The notes: a model not told the origin generated them from the sequence alone. A stretch of 64,000 nucleotides of DNA from JBHPGW01 sp042569785 (GCA_042569785.1 JBHPGW010000006.1:1-64000), one strand, 5' to 3'; counted from the stretch's first letter, positions 1 to 7,167 are shown. Made by a program: numbers and translations.

Positions 1-126
1 ACAGCCGAAGCCGCAACAGGCATAAAGCGAACACGAAAAATTAAATTGCTCTAATCCAATATTGCCTCTTTTATTAATGGATACGGCGATAAACAGATTT
101 TTACTTGTTAGTTTGAATAAAAACAC

Positions 127-154
127 TTGACATTCTGAATAAAAATGGTATAAT
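127..154 (+). promoter_or_regulatory. Consensus sigma70-type promoter facing a minus-strand gene
   Basis: TTGACA at 127-132 and TATAAT at 149-154 are both perfect 6/6 matches, separated by 16 bp, so transcription would start near 161 and run rightwards. The only gene seen downstream within 350 bp lies on the other strand (182-529), so the product would be antisense to it or a short untranslated RNA. No convincing plus-strand coding region follows. The promoter match is seen directly; its activity is inferred. Confidence 0.6.
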
Positions 155-181
155 TATTGTTTGTAGCAGGTTGCAAGTCTG

Positions 182-529
182 TCATATAGATTTGCAAAAG
201 AAGAGCAGTGGTGAGAGGCCCCCTTCAGTTACTGGTTGTACCGGTTGCGACTCTAACCTTATCATTCCTCCTCCTTTGGAGAGGTCTAGGAGCTCGGGAT
301 TGTTTAACTCGCTATCCGGATCGCGCAACTGCTCCAATATTATAGAGGTCAACTCTTCTTTCGACTTCACACCAAGACGCTCAAGAGCTTCTTTCTCAGC
401 CCGCACGCGATCAATGACGCCATACCTTTCCTGAGTCCATAGTATTGAAAAATATACGTCCGAAAAGCGAGCATTGGCTATCAGTTTGGCTCTCTCTAAC
501 AATTCTGCGTCATTCGGAATCGTTGCCAT
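182..529 (-). CDS. Small hypothetical protein, helix-rich
   Basis: A 115-residue protein that I do not recognise. I chose the ATG at 529 (MATIPNDAELL) because it follows a G-rich stretch, although an ATG five codons upstream is possible. The first 60 residues look alpha-helical with many charged residues (AELLERAKLIANARF, then EKEALERLGV); the C-terminus is Gly/Pro-rich. It has no signal peptide or membrane segment. It overlaps the end of the upstream secreted-protein gene by about 20 bp, suggesting translational coupling in a two-gene unit. A strong promoter points at it from the opposite direction (127-154). No function can be assigned. Confidence 0.45.
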   Translation of the reverse strand: MATIPNDAELLERAKLIANARFSDVYFSILWTQERYGVIDRVRAEKEALERLGVKSKEELTSIILEQLRDPDSELNNPELLDLSKGGGMIRLESQPVQPVTEGGLSPLLFFCKSI

Positions 530-839
530 TCGCCCCCCAATCAAGATACATAGATGTATCCGGAAGGTCGCATATAGTGATAGGCCCTCCTGACAAATAG
601 GGTTGAAGATAGGGAGCCACAGAGTCGGCTGGCATTACATTTACATTATCAAAAGAAATTGGAAACGGATAACTAAAGCTATTGATACCAAAAGGTATAG
701 TCGGATCAAACTCAGAAAGTATTTCCCCGGGAGTCGCAGCAGTTGCGGGACAACCACCGCCCCGGAGACGCGACGCTAAAAGGCAAATAACTGCCATGCA
801 GAACAAAATTCCTAAAATAACAAATTTCTTTTTTCTCGT
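510..839 (-). CDS. Small secreted or membrane-anchored protein with putative ACG start
   Basis: Read from an ACG codon at 839, this 109-residue frame begins MRKKKFVILGILF and continues into a hydrophobic stretch to about residue 22, a textbook signal or anchor segment. A near-perfect ribosome site (AGGAGG, plus-strand 849-854) lies 9 nt upstream of the ACG. The first conventional start codon in this frame is a TTG at 806, inside the hydrophobic stretch, which would remove the basic N-terminus. The remainder is Gly/Pro-rich with aromatic patches and has no family I recognise. Either ACG is the start or an ATG has been lost (one T-to-C change). The gene may also be decaying. Confidence 0.4.
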   Translation of the reverse strand, partial: TRKKKFVILGILFCMAVICLLASRLRGGGCPATAATPGEILSEFDPTIPFGINSFSYPFPISFDNVNVMPADSVAPYLQPYLSGGPITICDLPDTSMYLDWGANGNDSE

Positions 840-1109
840 ATTTTTTTGCCTCCTTTTACTTTTTAATCTGTCTTTAAACCCTTTGAATATCCAACTCGTT
901 TTAAATTTTATGGCTATGCACTTGACTGAAGTTTATGCTGTATATCTGACATTTCCCATTTACACGGTGAAAAAGCATATCTTTCTCCGTACGATACCGA
1001 CAATTCTACAAAAATCTGCTTGAACTGTCAAAAGTTCCCTTTTTTTGAGGCCATTCTTTTAGCACCTCAATAACACTCAAACTTAGGGGTTTTTTGAAAA
1101 GCATTTTGA

Positions 1110-1322
1110 GGGGCTATCTACGGAGCAGCCCTTAAAGAAATGCTCAAGACCGGGGAGAAGCGTCTATTCTATATCGCTGCAAAGTCCTCCAAGGCCATGC
1201 ATGGAGAGGTTCGCCAGAACATTGAGCGGTCCCTTAAACGGCTCGGCGTCGATAGCATAAATTTTTATCACTTCTGGTGTGTGATAACGCTTGATCCATA
1301 TCGCAGGATAAAAAAAGAATAG
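1110..1322 (+). pseudogene. Aldo/keto reductase fragment
   Basis: The open frame from 1110 encodes an internal stretch of an aldo/keto reductase: an IYGAALKEML segment, a beta-strand ending in AAKSS, then IERSLKRLGVDSINFYH, which corresponds to the family's 'LGxDyIDLYxxH' block around the catalytic region. Intact members are about 300-390 residues. Here the N-terminal barrel half with the catalytic Asp/Tyr and the C-terminal NADPH site are both absent, and a stop precedes the fragment at 1107. A first ATG occurs at 1140, but nothing suggests independent function. It is best read as a relic. Confidence 0.6.
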
Positions 1323-1364
1323 AGACAGTTGGGTAGTGTTGTGCGAGAAATAATGATTTGGAGA

Positions 1365-1940
1365 TCAAGTAGCCTGAAGCTGTTGTTGTGCTCTTATTAC
1401 CGCTGCGGTGTCTGCTAAGACCAGTTGTTTTATCAGGCTGGTCGATACTAATGTGACGGCCATATTGAGGATCTTTTCTTCAACCATCGAAGCGATTGTC
1501 CTGGCTGTGAGATAACAAAGGCCGTGCTTTTCCACAAGGTCGTTGACTATTATTGATTTGTTCCAGCCGGTTCGCAGGTTAGCGCAATGGCAGATCAATT
1601 CTGCATCGGCCAGTTCACTGACATCGACGGAAACAACTTCGATTCGTTTGCGCTGCAATTTGCGATGGAAATGATTATCGTTTAGTGCAATAGCGACATC
1701 TTCGTGTCCTGTAGCTGTCAGGACGACTTTGACGATCGATAAAATTTCGCTGCTCGTAATGGTGGCTTTGTCCTGCTTGTGATAGAGATAGTAAGTCACT
1801 ACCTCGGCAAGTTCTTCGGTGATGTAGATATCGTCGAAGCCCACCTGTTCGACGGCCTTGCTGATAGTACCTATAATCTTGGTGTGCAAATACTGCTCAA
1901 TTCCGCCATCAGCTTTTATGACTTTAAGCTGAGTTTTCAT
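1365..1940 (-). CDS. ATP-cone domain protein downstream of nrdR
   Basis: A 191-residue protein whose first about 95 residues form an ATP-cone: an IKADGGIEQY start in place of the usual 'vvKrdG', then a helical region with SSEILSIVKVVL. ATP-cones bind ATP or dATP and act as allosteric modules in ribonucleotide reductase and NrdR. The C-terminal half (about 100-191, LADAELICHCANLRTGW onward) is helical and unrecognised, with no reductase catalytic domain. The ATG at 1940 is chosen because AAAGGA lies 7 nt upstream; the in-frame ATG at 1964 lacks a site. It sits 56 bp after nrdR on the same strand, so it probably shares the nrdR promoter and may act in the same dNTP-sensing circuit (inference). 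Confidence 0.7.
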   Translation of the reverse strand: MKTQLKVIKADGGIEQYLHTKIIGTISKAVEQVGFDDIYITEELAEVVTYYLYHKQDKATITSSEILSIVKVVLTATGHEDVAIALNDNHFHRKLQRKRIEVVSVDVSELADAELICHCANLRTGWNKSIIVNDLVEKHGLCYLTARTIASMVEEKILNMAVTLVSTSLIKQLVLADTAAVIRAQQQLQAT

Positions 1941-1996
1941 CGCCCATCCTTTGCTTCCATGCAAAAAATAATTTATTCTTTTATCAAAACCGCTTT

Positions 1997-2488
1997 TTAT
2001 TTATCAAAAAGGTTCGGATGTTGGGCGTCTTCGGTCCTTTGAATAATCTCGGTTACCTCATCAATCAGCTCTCCTGCATCCTTGAAGTCACGATAGACAC
2101 TCGCAAAGCGTATGTACGCAACTTTGTCAACACCTCGAAGATGTTTCATTACAGCTTCACCGATAAATGCCGATGAAACTTCCTTCTCGAAATTACGAAA
2201 TATATCTTCTTCTACCTTGTCAGCTACCTGCTGGGCCTGCTCAGCGGAAACTTCTCTTTTGTAACAGGCTTTCTGCAGGCCGACGATAATTTTCTCTCTG
2301 TCGTATGGAACCCGGATGTTGTCTTTTTTTACTACATAGAGCTTAAAGCTTTCACCTATTTTCTCATACGTAGTAAAACGTTTTTTGCACATAAGACATT
2401 GGCGGCGACGTCTTATTACTCTGCCGGAATCGCTGGAACGCGAATCGACAACCTTATCCTGATCCTCTTTGCAAAAGGGACATCTCAC
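1997..2488 (-). CDS. nrdR: Transcriptional repressor NrdR
   Basis: NrdR senses dATP/ATP and represses ribonucleotide reductase genes. The 163-residue length is slightly above the usual 150-160. The N-terminal zinc ribbon is complete (C3, C6, C31, C34, with the conserved VVDSR and RRRRQC segments), followed by FTTYE and an ATP-cone domain at about 49-139 (VPYDREKIIVGLQKAC). The C-terminal DEVTEII helix is typical. A good NrdR-box palindrome lies within its own promoter (2578-2605), indicating autoregulation. No ribonucleotide reductase gene is present in the window. An ATP-cone protein gene follows directly. Confidence 0.95.
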   Translation of the reverse strand: MRCPFCKEDQDKVVDSRSSDSGRVIRRRRQCLMCKKRFTTYEKIGESFKLYVVKKDNIRVPYDREKIIVGLQKACYKREVSAEQAQQVADKVEEDIFRNFEKEVSSAFIGEAVMKHLRGVDKVAYIRFASVYRDFKDAGELIDEVTEIIQRTEDAQHPNLFDK

Positions 2489-2577
2489 AAGACGAACTCA
2501 CCACAAACCAGATTAACTTTTGGTCCCAAAAACTTTTCGCAGCCAGTATGATACCACCATATCTGCGAATTATGATT

Positions 2578-2605
2578 ATTCTAAGCTCAATATATGGTGT
2601 GTCAA
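2578..2605 (-). promoter_or_regulatory. nrdR promoter with embedded NrdR box
   Basis: On the minus strand, TTGACA (2600-2605) and TAGAAT (2578-2583) are separated by 16 bp. The spacer and the last base of the -35 hold the 16-nt palindrome-like element at 2585-2600 (ACACCATATATTGAGC on the minus strand), which matches 13 of 16 positions of the NrdR-box consensus ACAcwATATATwGyGT as I recall it. Its position between -35 and -10 fits simple repression by NrdR. The match is seen; binding is inferred. Confidence 0.65.
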
Positions 2606-3042
2606 AAAAAAAATTAAAAAATTTACAGTCAGCGTGAAGAGGAAATTGTTAAATCTTTTTTGTGTTTTGTTCAATTAATGACTATATAAGGAGTAAGCAA
2701 CGAAATTAAAAACAATTCACAATTTATTTGGTGAAAGTTTTTATAAAAAATAAGCTCCCGCCAAGAGCGGGAGCTTAACCCAGAAAGAAATTTTATGGCC
2801 CCCCATAAGTATTCCGTCAAAATATAAAACTGATCTCAAGCTATTACCACGGCCAAACCATCGGCTGGACTAACGATCTCAGATCGACTGGGCGGCCAAC
2901 CAGGAAATAAACTTACATTACCTTGGCGATGCCCACTTTATTTATCCAACCACATAAAGTCTAAAATAAAAAACACGGATTGCCAAATGGAGTAACTGCT
3001 TTTTGTTTTTTTCAATAGGTCAGAAGCTGATTTTTTAACCGA
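2606..3042. other. Intergenic region between nrdR and the parvulin gene
   Basis: About 440 bp without a convincing gene. It holds the parvulin terminator at 2751-2777. A 17-codon frame on the minus strand near 2835-2890 (reading GRPVDLRS then VWPW before a stop) and a plus-strand ribosome-like site near 2690 followed by ACG and 17 codons are both too short to support. The AT-rich stretch 2610-2700 shows no clear promoter of consensus quality. I see nothing else. Confidence 0.4.
2751..2777 (-). terminator. Rho-independent terminator of the parvulin operon
   Basis: An 11-bp perfect stem (2751-2761 with 2767-2777, arm AAGCTCCCGC) closes a 5-nt loop and on the minus strand is followed by TTTTTT (plus-strand A-run 2745-2750). 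It sits about 270 bp after the stop of the parvulin-type isomerase gene, the nearest upstream minus-strand gene. Confidence 0.8.
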
Positions 3043-3900
3043 TTATGAGACGTTTTCGATGGCGGCATTGCTCTTCAATCGGTCAACAAATTTTTCGATA
3101 GCTTCTCTGTCCATTTGGGATTTGAGCTGCTTTTTTATGGACTCTTTGGCTGTTTCCAGGTCAACTATAGAGCCAGGCTTTATGTCGTAAACTCTTGCTA
3201 TATGAAAGCCAAAACGGCTGTGAAAAACATTACTTATCTGCCCGGTACCCAAATTGAAAACCACATCTTCGAATTCCTCTACCATTTGCCCTTTCGTAAT
3301 ATATCCCAAATCACCGCCATTTTCCGGGCAGTCGGAATGCTTGGTGACAAGCGTTTCAAAAACTTCGCCAGAGTTTAATTGCTGGTGTACTTTTGTCATT
3401 ATCTCCTGGGCTGCCTGTTCATCGGTTTCACTGTTAGTGTGTTTAACTATATGTGCTACGCGTCTTTGCTCGGCAGTTTGAAATCGCTCTTTATTGTTGT
3501 TATAAAAATCCTCAGCTTCTTGTTGCGAAGCTTCGCCAATATCTTTGCAAACATCGCGTAATAGATTTTCGACTCTTATCTGTATCTCAACGGCTCCTTC
3601 GATCTTTTCTTTTTCTTCATCGCTGAAGTCATCGAAGCTTTTGCCGCTGGTCGATTGTTCCTGCATTTGTGTAAGTGCCGATCTCAGCTTTTCTTTCGAT
3701 ACCGGCTCGTTTTGTTCTTTGGCCTGCTGGATAAGCAATACTCGTTCGATAACATTTTCGCGCGACCAGTCGAGCAGTTGGGCCTCTCTTTTTTCGGGGT
3801 CAATTTCGGCAAAAACACGCTCGTGATCGGGCCTTAAACGTTCAGCCTCAGCTTGAATTACCGTCTCTTCGATTCTCTCACCATTAATAACTATCGCCAT
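3043..3900 (-). CDS. PpiC-type (parvulin) peptidyl-prolyl isomerase
   Basis: A 285-residue protein with a SurA/PrsA-like helical N-terminal domain (about 1-140) and a parvulin rotamase domain at about 145-245 (RRVAHIVKHT, the GGDLGYITKGQMVEEFE block, and the HSRFGFHIARV strand). These enzymes isomerise Xaa-Pro bonds during folding. There is no signal peptide or transmembrane segment, so a cytoplasmic chaperone role is likelier than periplasmic. I chose the ATG at 3900 because AAAGGA lies 7 nt upstream and it leaves the upstream gene intact; the ATG at 3924 would overlap that gene. The upstream gene ends 4 bp before this start, so the two are co-transcribed. Confidence 0.9.
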   Translation of the reverse strand: MAIVINGERIEETVIQAEAERLRPDHERVFAEIDPEKREAQLLDWSRENVIERVLLIQQAKEQNEPVSKEKLRSALTQMQEQSTSGKSFDDFSDEEKEKIEGAVEIQIRVENLLRDVCKDIGEASQQEAEDFYNNNKERFQTAEQRRVAHIVKHTNSETDEQAAQEIMTKVHQQLNSGEVFETLVTKHSDCPENGGDLGYITKGQMVEEFEDVVFNLGTGQISNVFHSRFGFHIARVYDIKPGSIVDLETAKESIKKQLKSQMDREAIEKFVDRLKSNAAIENVS

Positions 3901-3904
3901 TGTT

Positions 3905-4795
3905 TTATCCTTTTGCCTTTGCATACCAGTCGGGGTCCTTAGCCAGGTTTTCTCGGGCTTCGGTTATCATCATTTCAAAGGCAGGGTGTGTGGTTTCCCA
4001 TGCCCGGTCAGTAAACGGGGTGGACCGCATCTTTTCTACTTCCGTGGCAGCGTCATCAAGATAACTGCCATAAATGTGCAGTGAATCGCTTATGTCTACG
4101 TATCGGCCTACTGTGACAGGCTTGTCTATCTTTTTGGAAATCTCATCGGCAATTATTTTTTGAAGTTCGGTAAGGGCATAGACATTCATGAACCAGGCTT
4201 TGTAGAGATCACGGCTTCGCCAATGCGTGTTCATGTTGAGTGACAATTCCCCGGCATCGTCAGCTATAAGCCTGCACCAAATCCTTTGAAGGCATGGCGG
4301 ATCGTCTGTTTGCGGGTCGGCGGTCGGCATCCATGTTATGGCCTGGGCACGGCGTGTGAAAGTCGTTTTGCAAAGGGCATCGATAATGCACTGTATCTGG
4401 TCGATACTCTTGAAAGGCTTAGGCGAATCGGCATCACGGATGTCTTCGACAGGGCTGTATAAAAACAGTCTCTCGTGATAAGTATATGTCCACTTACCGG
4501 AGGCTGGGTCTATCCAGTGGTCGTGAATGCCGTCGACTACTTCCTGGCGATAGACCTCCAGTTCAGCTGGTCCGCCTGGAAAATTTTTATGGATTCGAGG
4601 CTCAGCAAAAGGCTCGGCAACGGTTACCATTACGGTGGCATCCTTACTGGGCGGGTCCGTGGGTTTGTCGTACTGGGTTTTAATTTCCAGGCCCTTGTCC
4701 CAGACGGACAGGACAGTCTTCTCCCATGCCTCGGGCAAAGACTGCGCACTAACTGAGACTACAGGTACATCAGTTGTTGTTTGAGAAGCAGCTAT
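3905..4795 (-). CDS. Thymidylate synthase-like enzyme, apparent AUA start
   Basis: The protein resembles the divergent thymidylate synthase family: the active-site motif DDPPCLQRIW supplies the nucleophilic Cys (about residue 168 from the AUA), followed by MNTHWRSRDLYKAWFMNVYAL, matching the family's dUMP-binding 'RSxDxxxAxxxNxxxL' region. The expected reaction is methylation of dUMP with methylene-tetrahydrofolate; a hydroxymethylase variant cannot be excluded. The first conventional start is a TTG at 4738, but homologous-looking N-terminal sequence (VPVVSVSAQSLPEAWE) continues upstream to an AUA at 4795 that lies 8 nt after AAGGAG. An upstream in-frame stop rules out much more extension. 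It shares an operon with the parvulin gene. Family call from motifs is fairly secure; the start codon is not. Confidence 0.75.
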   Translation of the reverse strand: MAASQTTTDVPVVSVSAQSLPEAWEKTVLSVWDKGLEIKTQYDKPTDPPSKDATVMVTVAEPFAEPRIHKNFPGGPAELEVYRQEVVDGIHDHWIDPASGKWTYTYHERLFLYSPVEDIRDADSPKPFKSIDQIQCIIDALCKTTFTRRAQAITWMPTADPQTDDPPCLQRIWCRLIADDAGELSLNMNTHWRSRDLYKAWFMNVYALTELQKIIADEISKKIDKPVTVGRYVDISDSLHIYGSYLDDAATEVEKMRSTPFTDRAWETTHPAFEMMITEARENLAKDPDWYAKAKG

Positions 4796-4833
4796 TCTAA
4801 ATTCTCCTTGAATCTACGAACAGAATATAAATA

Positions 4834-5292
4834 TTACAGTCCCATTTCTTCATCGGTAATCTTATACAATCGGCGGTAACGCTCAGGCAGCTCTCGAAGA
4901 AGAAGCCTTGCCTTTGGCGCATACTTGGTATGTGGATATTGCTCTATGATCTGGCGGCAATAATCGACCATTTTCTTCGGTGTCATCATGGGCTTTCTGG
5001 CAAGTTTGCTGTGCAATTCGGCCTGACCGTATATTTTTTGAGCCTGTACGTCTTCGACAAATTCATCGCCTTCGAGCTCTTCAATAGTCGGTTCTTTTTT
5101 TACTACTCGTCCGGGCCTTGGTCGTCGTGGCGGTGGCTTAGGCCGTGGTTGTTTGACCGCCGGTTCGACCTGTTCGGTGATCTGATCTGGCTCGGGTTCC
5201 GCGGGTTCGTTAGAAGGAAGAAATTTGACCACCGCAATTAAAATGACGACTATCAGCCCCAGCCCCACTATTTTTGCCCAGAAACTATCCAT
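4834..5292 (-). CDS. Membrane-anchored protein with proline-rich linker
   Basis: A 152-residue protein starting MDSFWAKIVGLG. One transmembrane helix spans about residues 6-23. A Glu/Pro then Pro/Arg-rich linker (about 28-65, KPPPRRPRPGR) follows, and then a soluble helical domain whose end (MVDYCRQIIEQYPHTKYAPKARLLL) reads like a single TPR/YbgF-BamD type repeat. It is probably an inner-membrane protein with the helical domain outside. The ATG at 5292 is chosen because it follows GAGGCAG and starts the membrane helix; earlier ATGs add an unlikely leader. Function is unknown. It heads the thymidylate synthase-like and parvulin genes on the same strand. Confidence 0.65.
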   Translation of the reverse strand: MDSFWAKIVGLGLIVVILIAVVKFLPSNEPAEPEPDQITEQVEPAVKQPRPKPPPRRPRPGRVVKKEPTIEELEGDEFVEDVQAQKIYGQAELHSKLARKPMMTPKKMVDYCRQIIEQYPHTKYAPKARLLLRELPERYRRLYKITDEEMGL

Positions 5293-5312
5293 AATTGCTG
5301 CCTCGATTAAAT

Positions 5313-5373
5313 GATAATTGATTACTGATTTTAACATTTCATTTGCTTTTGGCAATAATCAATTATCAATTAT
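5313..5373. repeat. Two short heptanucleotide arrays (GATWAYT and CAATWAT type)
   Basis: Two tandem arrays with a 7-nt period lie in the divergent region before ribE: GATAATT/GATTACT/GATTTTA at 5313-5333 and CAATAAT/CAATTAT/CAATTAT at 5353-5373. A third array with a different unit follows at 5408-5442. They resemble the heptanucleotide STRR repeats known from heterocystous cyanobacteria in period, not in sequence. Confidence 0.6.
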
Positions 5374-5407
5374 TTGACTTTTGTTGCAGATATTCGGATA
5401 ATGATTT

Positions 5408-5442
5408 CAGAATACAGGAGTCAGGAGTCAGAATACAGGAGA
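5408..5442. repeat. Five-unit heptanucleotide array supplying the ribE ribosome site
   Basis: Five tandem 7-mers (CAGAATA, CAGGAGT, CAGGAGT, CAGAATA, CAGGAGA). The last unit contains AGGAGA, 6 nt before the ribE ATG, and so doubles as the Shine-Dalgarno sequence; two more AGGAG copies sit upstream. Confidence 0.75.
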
Positions 5443-5448
5443 CTGAAT

Positions 5449-6090
5449 ATGTTTACGGGACTTATTGAGGCGGTTTGTACGGTGCGTTCGGTTCGCCGGA
5501 CAGCAGATGCGATGCGGATTGAAGTTGATCTTGGTCAATTAGCTGACCAGGCCGATATTGGCGACAGCATTGCGATAAACGGTGTTTGTCTGACAGTAGC
5601 CCGGCTCGATGGCAGCTGCGCGGCTTTTGACGTGAGCGGCGAGACGTTATCCAAAGCAACGCTTAGCAGCCTGAAAACGTCGGCAAAGGTCAATGTCGAA
5701 CTGGCGATGAAAGCCGGCGATCGGTTTGGCGGTCATTTTGTTCAGGGCCATATCGACGGGATCGCAACTATTAAAACTGTTGAAAATAAAGGGCAATTTT
5801 GTGATATAAGTTTTTCGGTTCTGCCTGAATTACTCAACTCGATCGTACCGAAAGGCTCAATCGCTGTCGATGGTATTAGCCTAACAATAAAATCTATTGC
5901 TCAGGACAGCTTCGAGGTTGCTATAATACCTCAAACCCTGGAAAATACTACGCTGGGTAACGCCAAAGCAGGTGATAAGGTAAACATCGAAACTGATATA
6001 ATCGTAAAAACAATAGCCCGGCAGTTGCGAAATCTATTGCCGAAAGGTCAAGGGCTGACACTGGAAAAATTGAAGGAATTGGGCTTTTAG
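5449..6090 (+). CDS. ribE: Riboflavin synthase, alpha chain
   Basis: Converts two molecules of 6,7-dimethyl-8-ribityllumazine into riboflavin and a pyrimidine. The 213-residue length fits the family. It shows the tandem lumazine-binding domains: MFTGLIEAV at the extreme N-terminus (required for activity), GVCLTV and GGHFVQGHIDG in domain 1, and VDGISLTI in domain 2 (about 98-200). The ATG at 5449 is fixed by MFTGLIE; the ribosome site AGGAGA comes from a heptanucleotide array. pdxA and rsmA follow on the same strand at short distance. Confidence 0.95.
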   Translation: MFTGLIEAVCTVRSVRRTADAMRIEVDLGQLADQADIGDSIAINGVCLTVARLDGSCAAFDVSGETLSKATLSSLKTSAKVNVELAMKAGDRFGGHFVQGHIDGIATIKTVENKGQFCDISFSVLPELLNSIVPKGSIAVDGISLTIKSIAQDSFEVAIIPQTLENTTLGNAKAGDKVNIETDIIVKTIARQLRNLLPKGQGLTLEKLKELGF

Positions 6091-6105
6091 TTACAGACCG
6101 AAGGT

Positions 6106-6126
6106 GTAAGATCGAAGATATAAAGA
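6106..6126. repeat. Degenerate heptanucleotide array at the pdxA start region
   Basis: Three degenerate 7-mers (GTAAGAT, CGAAGAT, ATAAAGA) lie between ribE and the conserved N-terminus of pdxA. Weaker than the other arrays, but in phase with the same 7-nt period, and it overlaps the region where the pdxA start codon should lie. Confidence 0.4.
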
Positions 6127-6173
6127 AAAAACTTGATAATTCTATTTCGGATCAGCCGGTCATCGGTATAACG

Positions 6174-7160
6174 ATGGGTGAGCCGGCAGGTATCGGGCCG
6201 GAGATTATTGTCAAGGCCCTGTTTGATCCTGAGATTCGCAAGGCTGCCAAGTATATTATTTTCGGGATGAACGAGCAGTTGTGCTACGCAGCCGACAGGG
6301 CTGAGATTGAAACGTTCTGGGGCCGACATCAGCACGAAAAGTTGAGCAGGGATTATCCTTATAAAGTTGTTGTTGCCGACTACGATGAGTACTCGGTTCC
6401 TCCATGGCTTAGAAGCCCGAGTCTTTCCGGCGGTGAATCGTCTATAAAGTTCTGTATCGATGCGATCGAAGCTGCCAAAGCAGGCATTATAGACGCCATT
6501 GTAACGGCGCCGATCAATAAGAGCAGTTGGAAACTGGCTGGCGCAACCTGGCCTGGACATACCGAAATGTTAGCTGACAAGTGCAAATCGAAACGAAAGG
6601 TAATGATGTTTGTGGCGGGGCCGCTGAAACTTGCACTTGCGACAATTCACGAAGCTCTGTTTGAGGTTCGCCATAAATTCACTATCGGCTGCGTATTCGA
6701 GCCGATAGATCTATTAAATACCGCTTTGCGGGATTATTTCGATATCAAAAAACCCAGGATAGGCGTAGCGGCGTTGAACCCACACGCCGGCGAGAATGGC
6801 CAGTTTGGTGACGAGGAACAGCGAATAATAAAACCAGCTCTAAAGTTGGCGCGTCAGCACAATATAAACTGTACCGGCCCGTTCCCAGCGGATACACTTT
6901 TTTTACGTGCGGTCCATGGCGAATTCGACGCTGTTGTCGCGATGTATCACGACCAGGGAATGATACCCGTAAAACTGCTGGCATTCGATAGTGCGGTAAA
7001 TGTCACCATAGGTCTGCCAATAATCAGAACCTCACCAGCCCACGGAACCGCATTTGATATTGCCGGGAAAAATATAGCTGACCCATCCAGCTTGAAAGCC
7101 GCCATTAAAGTTGCTATCCAAATGGCGAAGAAGAGGAAGAATTTAGAATGTAAAATTTAG
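6174..7160 (+). CDS. pdxA: 4-hydroxythreonine-4-phosphate dehydrogenase
   Basis: PdxA oxidises 4-phosphohydroxy-L-threonine in pyridoxal phosphate synthesis. Seen: MGEPAGIGPEI, the INKSSW segment with GHTEMLAD, metal-ligand histidines in HEALFEV and AMYHDQGMIPVK, LNPHAGENG and RTSPAHGTA. The ATG at 6174 is the first conventional start, but it lies inside the conserved first beta-strand (PVIGITMGEPAG); that strand continues in frame upstream to 6072 without an ATG, GTG or TTG. An AUC at 6111 (just after AAGGTG) or AUU at 6144 may be the real start, giving 349 or 338 residues. The gene lies in an apparent ribE-pdxA-rsmA unit, and its stop lies in a heptanucleotide array. Confidence 0.92.
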   Translation: MGEPAGIGPEIIVKALFDPEIRKAAKYIIFGMNEQLCYAADRAEIETFWGRHQHEKLSRDYPYKVVVADYDEYSVPPWLRSPSLSGGESSIKFCIDAIEAAKAGIIDAIVTAPINKSSWKLAGATWPGHTEMLADKCKSKRKVMMFVAGPLKLALATIHEALFEVRHKFTIGCVFEPIDLLNTALRDYFDIKKPRIGVAALNPHAGENGQFGDEEQRIIKPALKLARQHNINCTGPFPADTLFLRAVHGEFDAVVAMYHDQGMIPVKLLAFDSAVNVTIGLPIIRTSPAHGTAFDIAGKNIADPSSLKAAIKVAIQMAKKRKNLECKI

Positions 7161-7167
7161 AATTATG
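7140..7167. repeat. Heptanucleotide array spanning pdxA stop and rsmA start
   Basis: Four 7-mers (AATTTAG, AATGTAA, AATTTAG, AATTATG). The third contains the pdxA stop codon and the fourth ends in the rsmA ATG, so the array joins the two genes exactly. Confidence 0.65.

Noticed and set aside
171..434. Plus-strand 87-codon frame just after the strong promoter at 127-154
   Set aside because: It starts at TTG without a ribosome site, is Ser/Arg-rich like an antisense shadow of the gene at 182-529, and has no family features.
2690..2755. AAGGAG followed by ACG and 17 codons, ending at the terminator hairpin
   Set aside because: Too short, with no sequence family. The hairpin serves the minus strand, so no plus-strand unit is supported.
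2830..2895. Minus-strand frame reading GRPVDLRS to VWPW and a stop
   Set aside because: Less than 25 codons and no start or ribosome site; could be a gene-end relic but cannot be supported.
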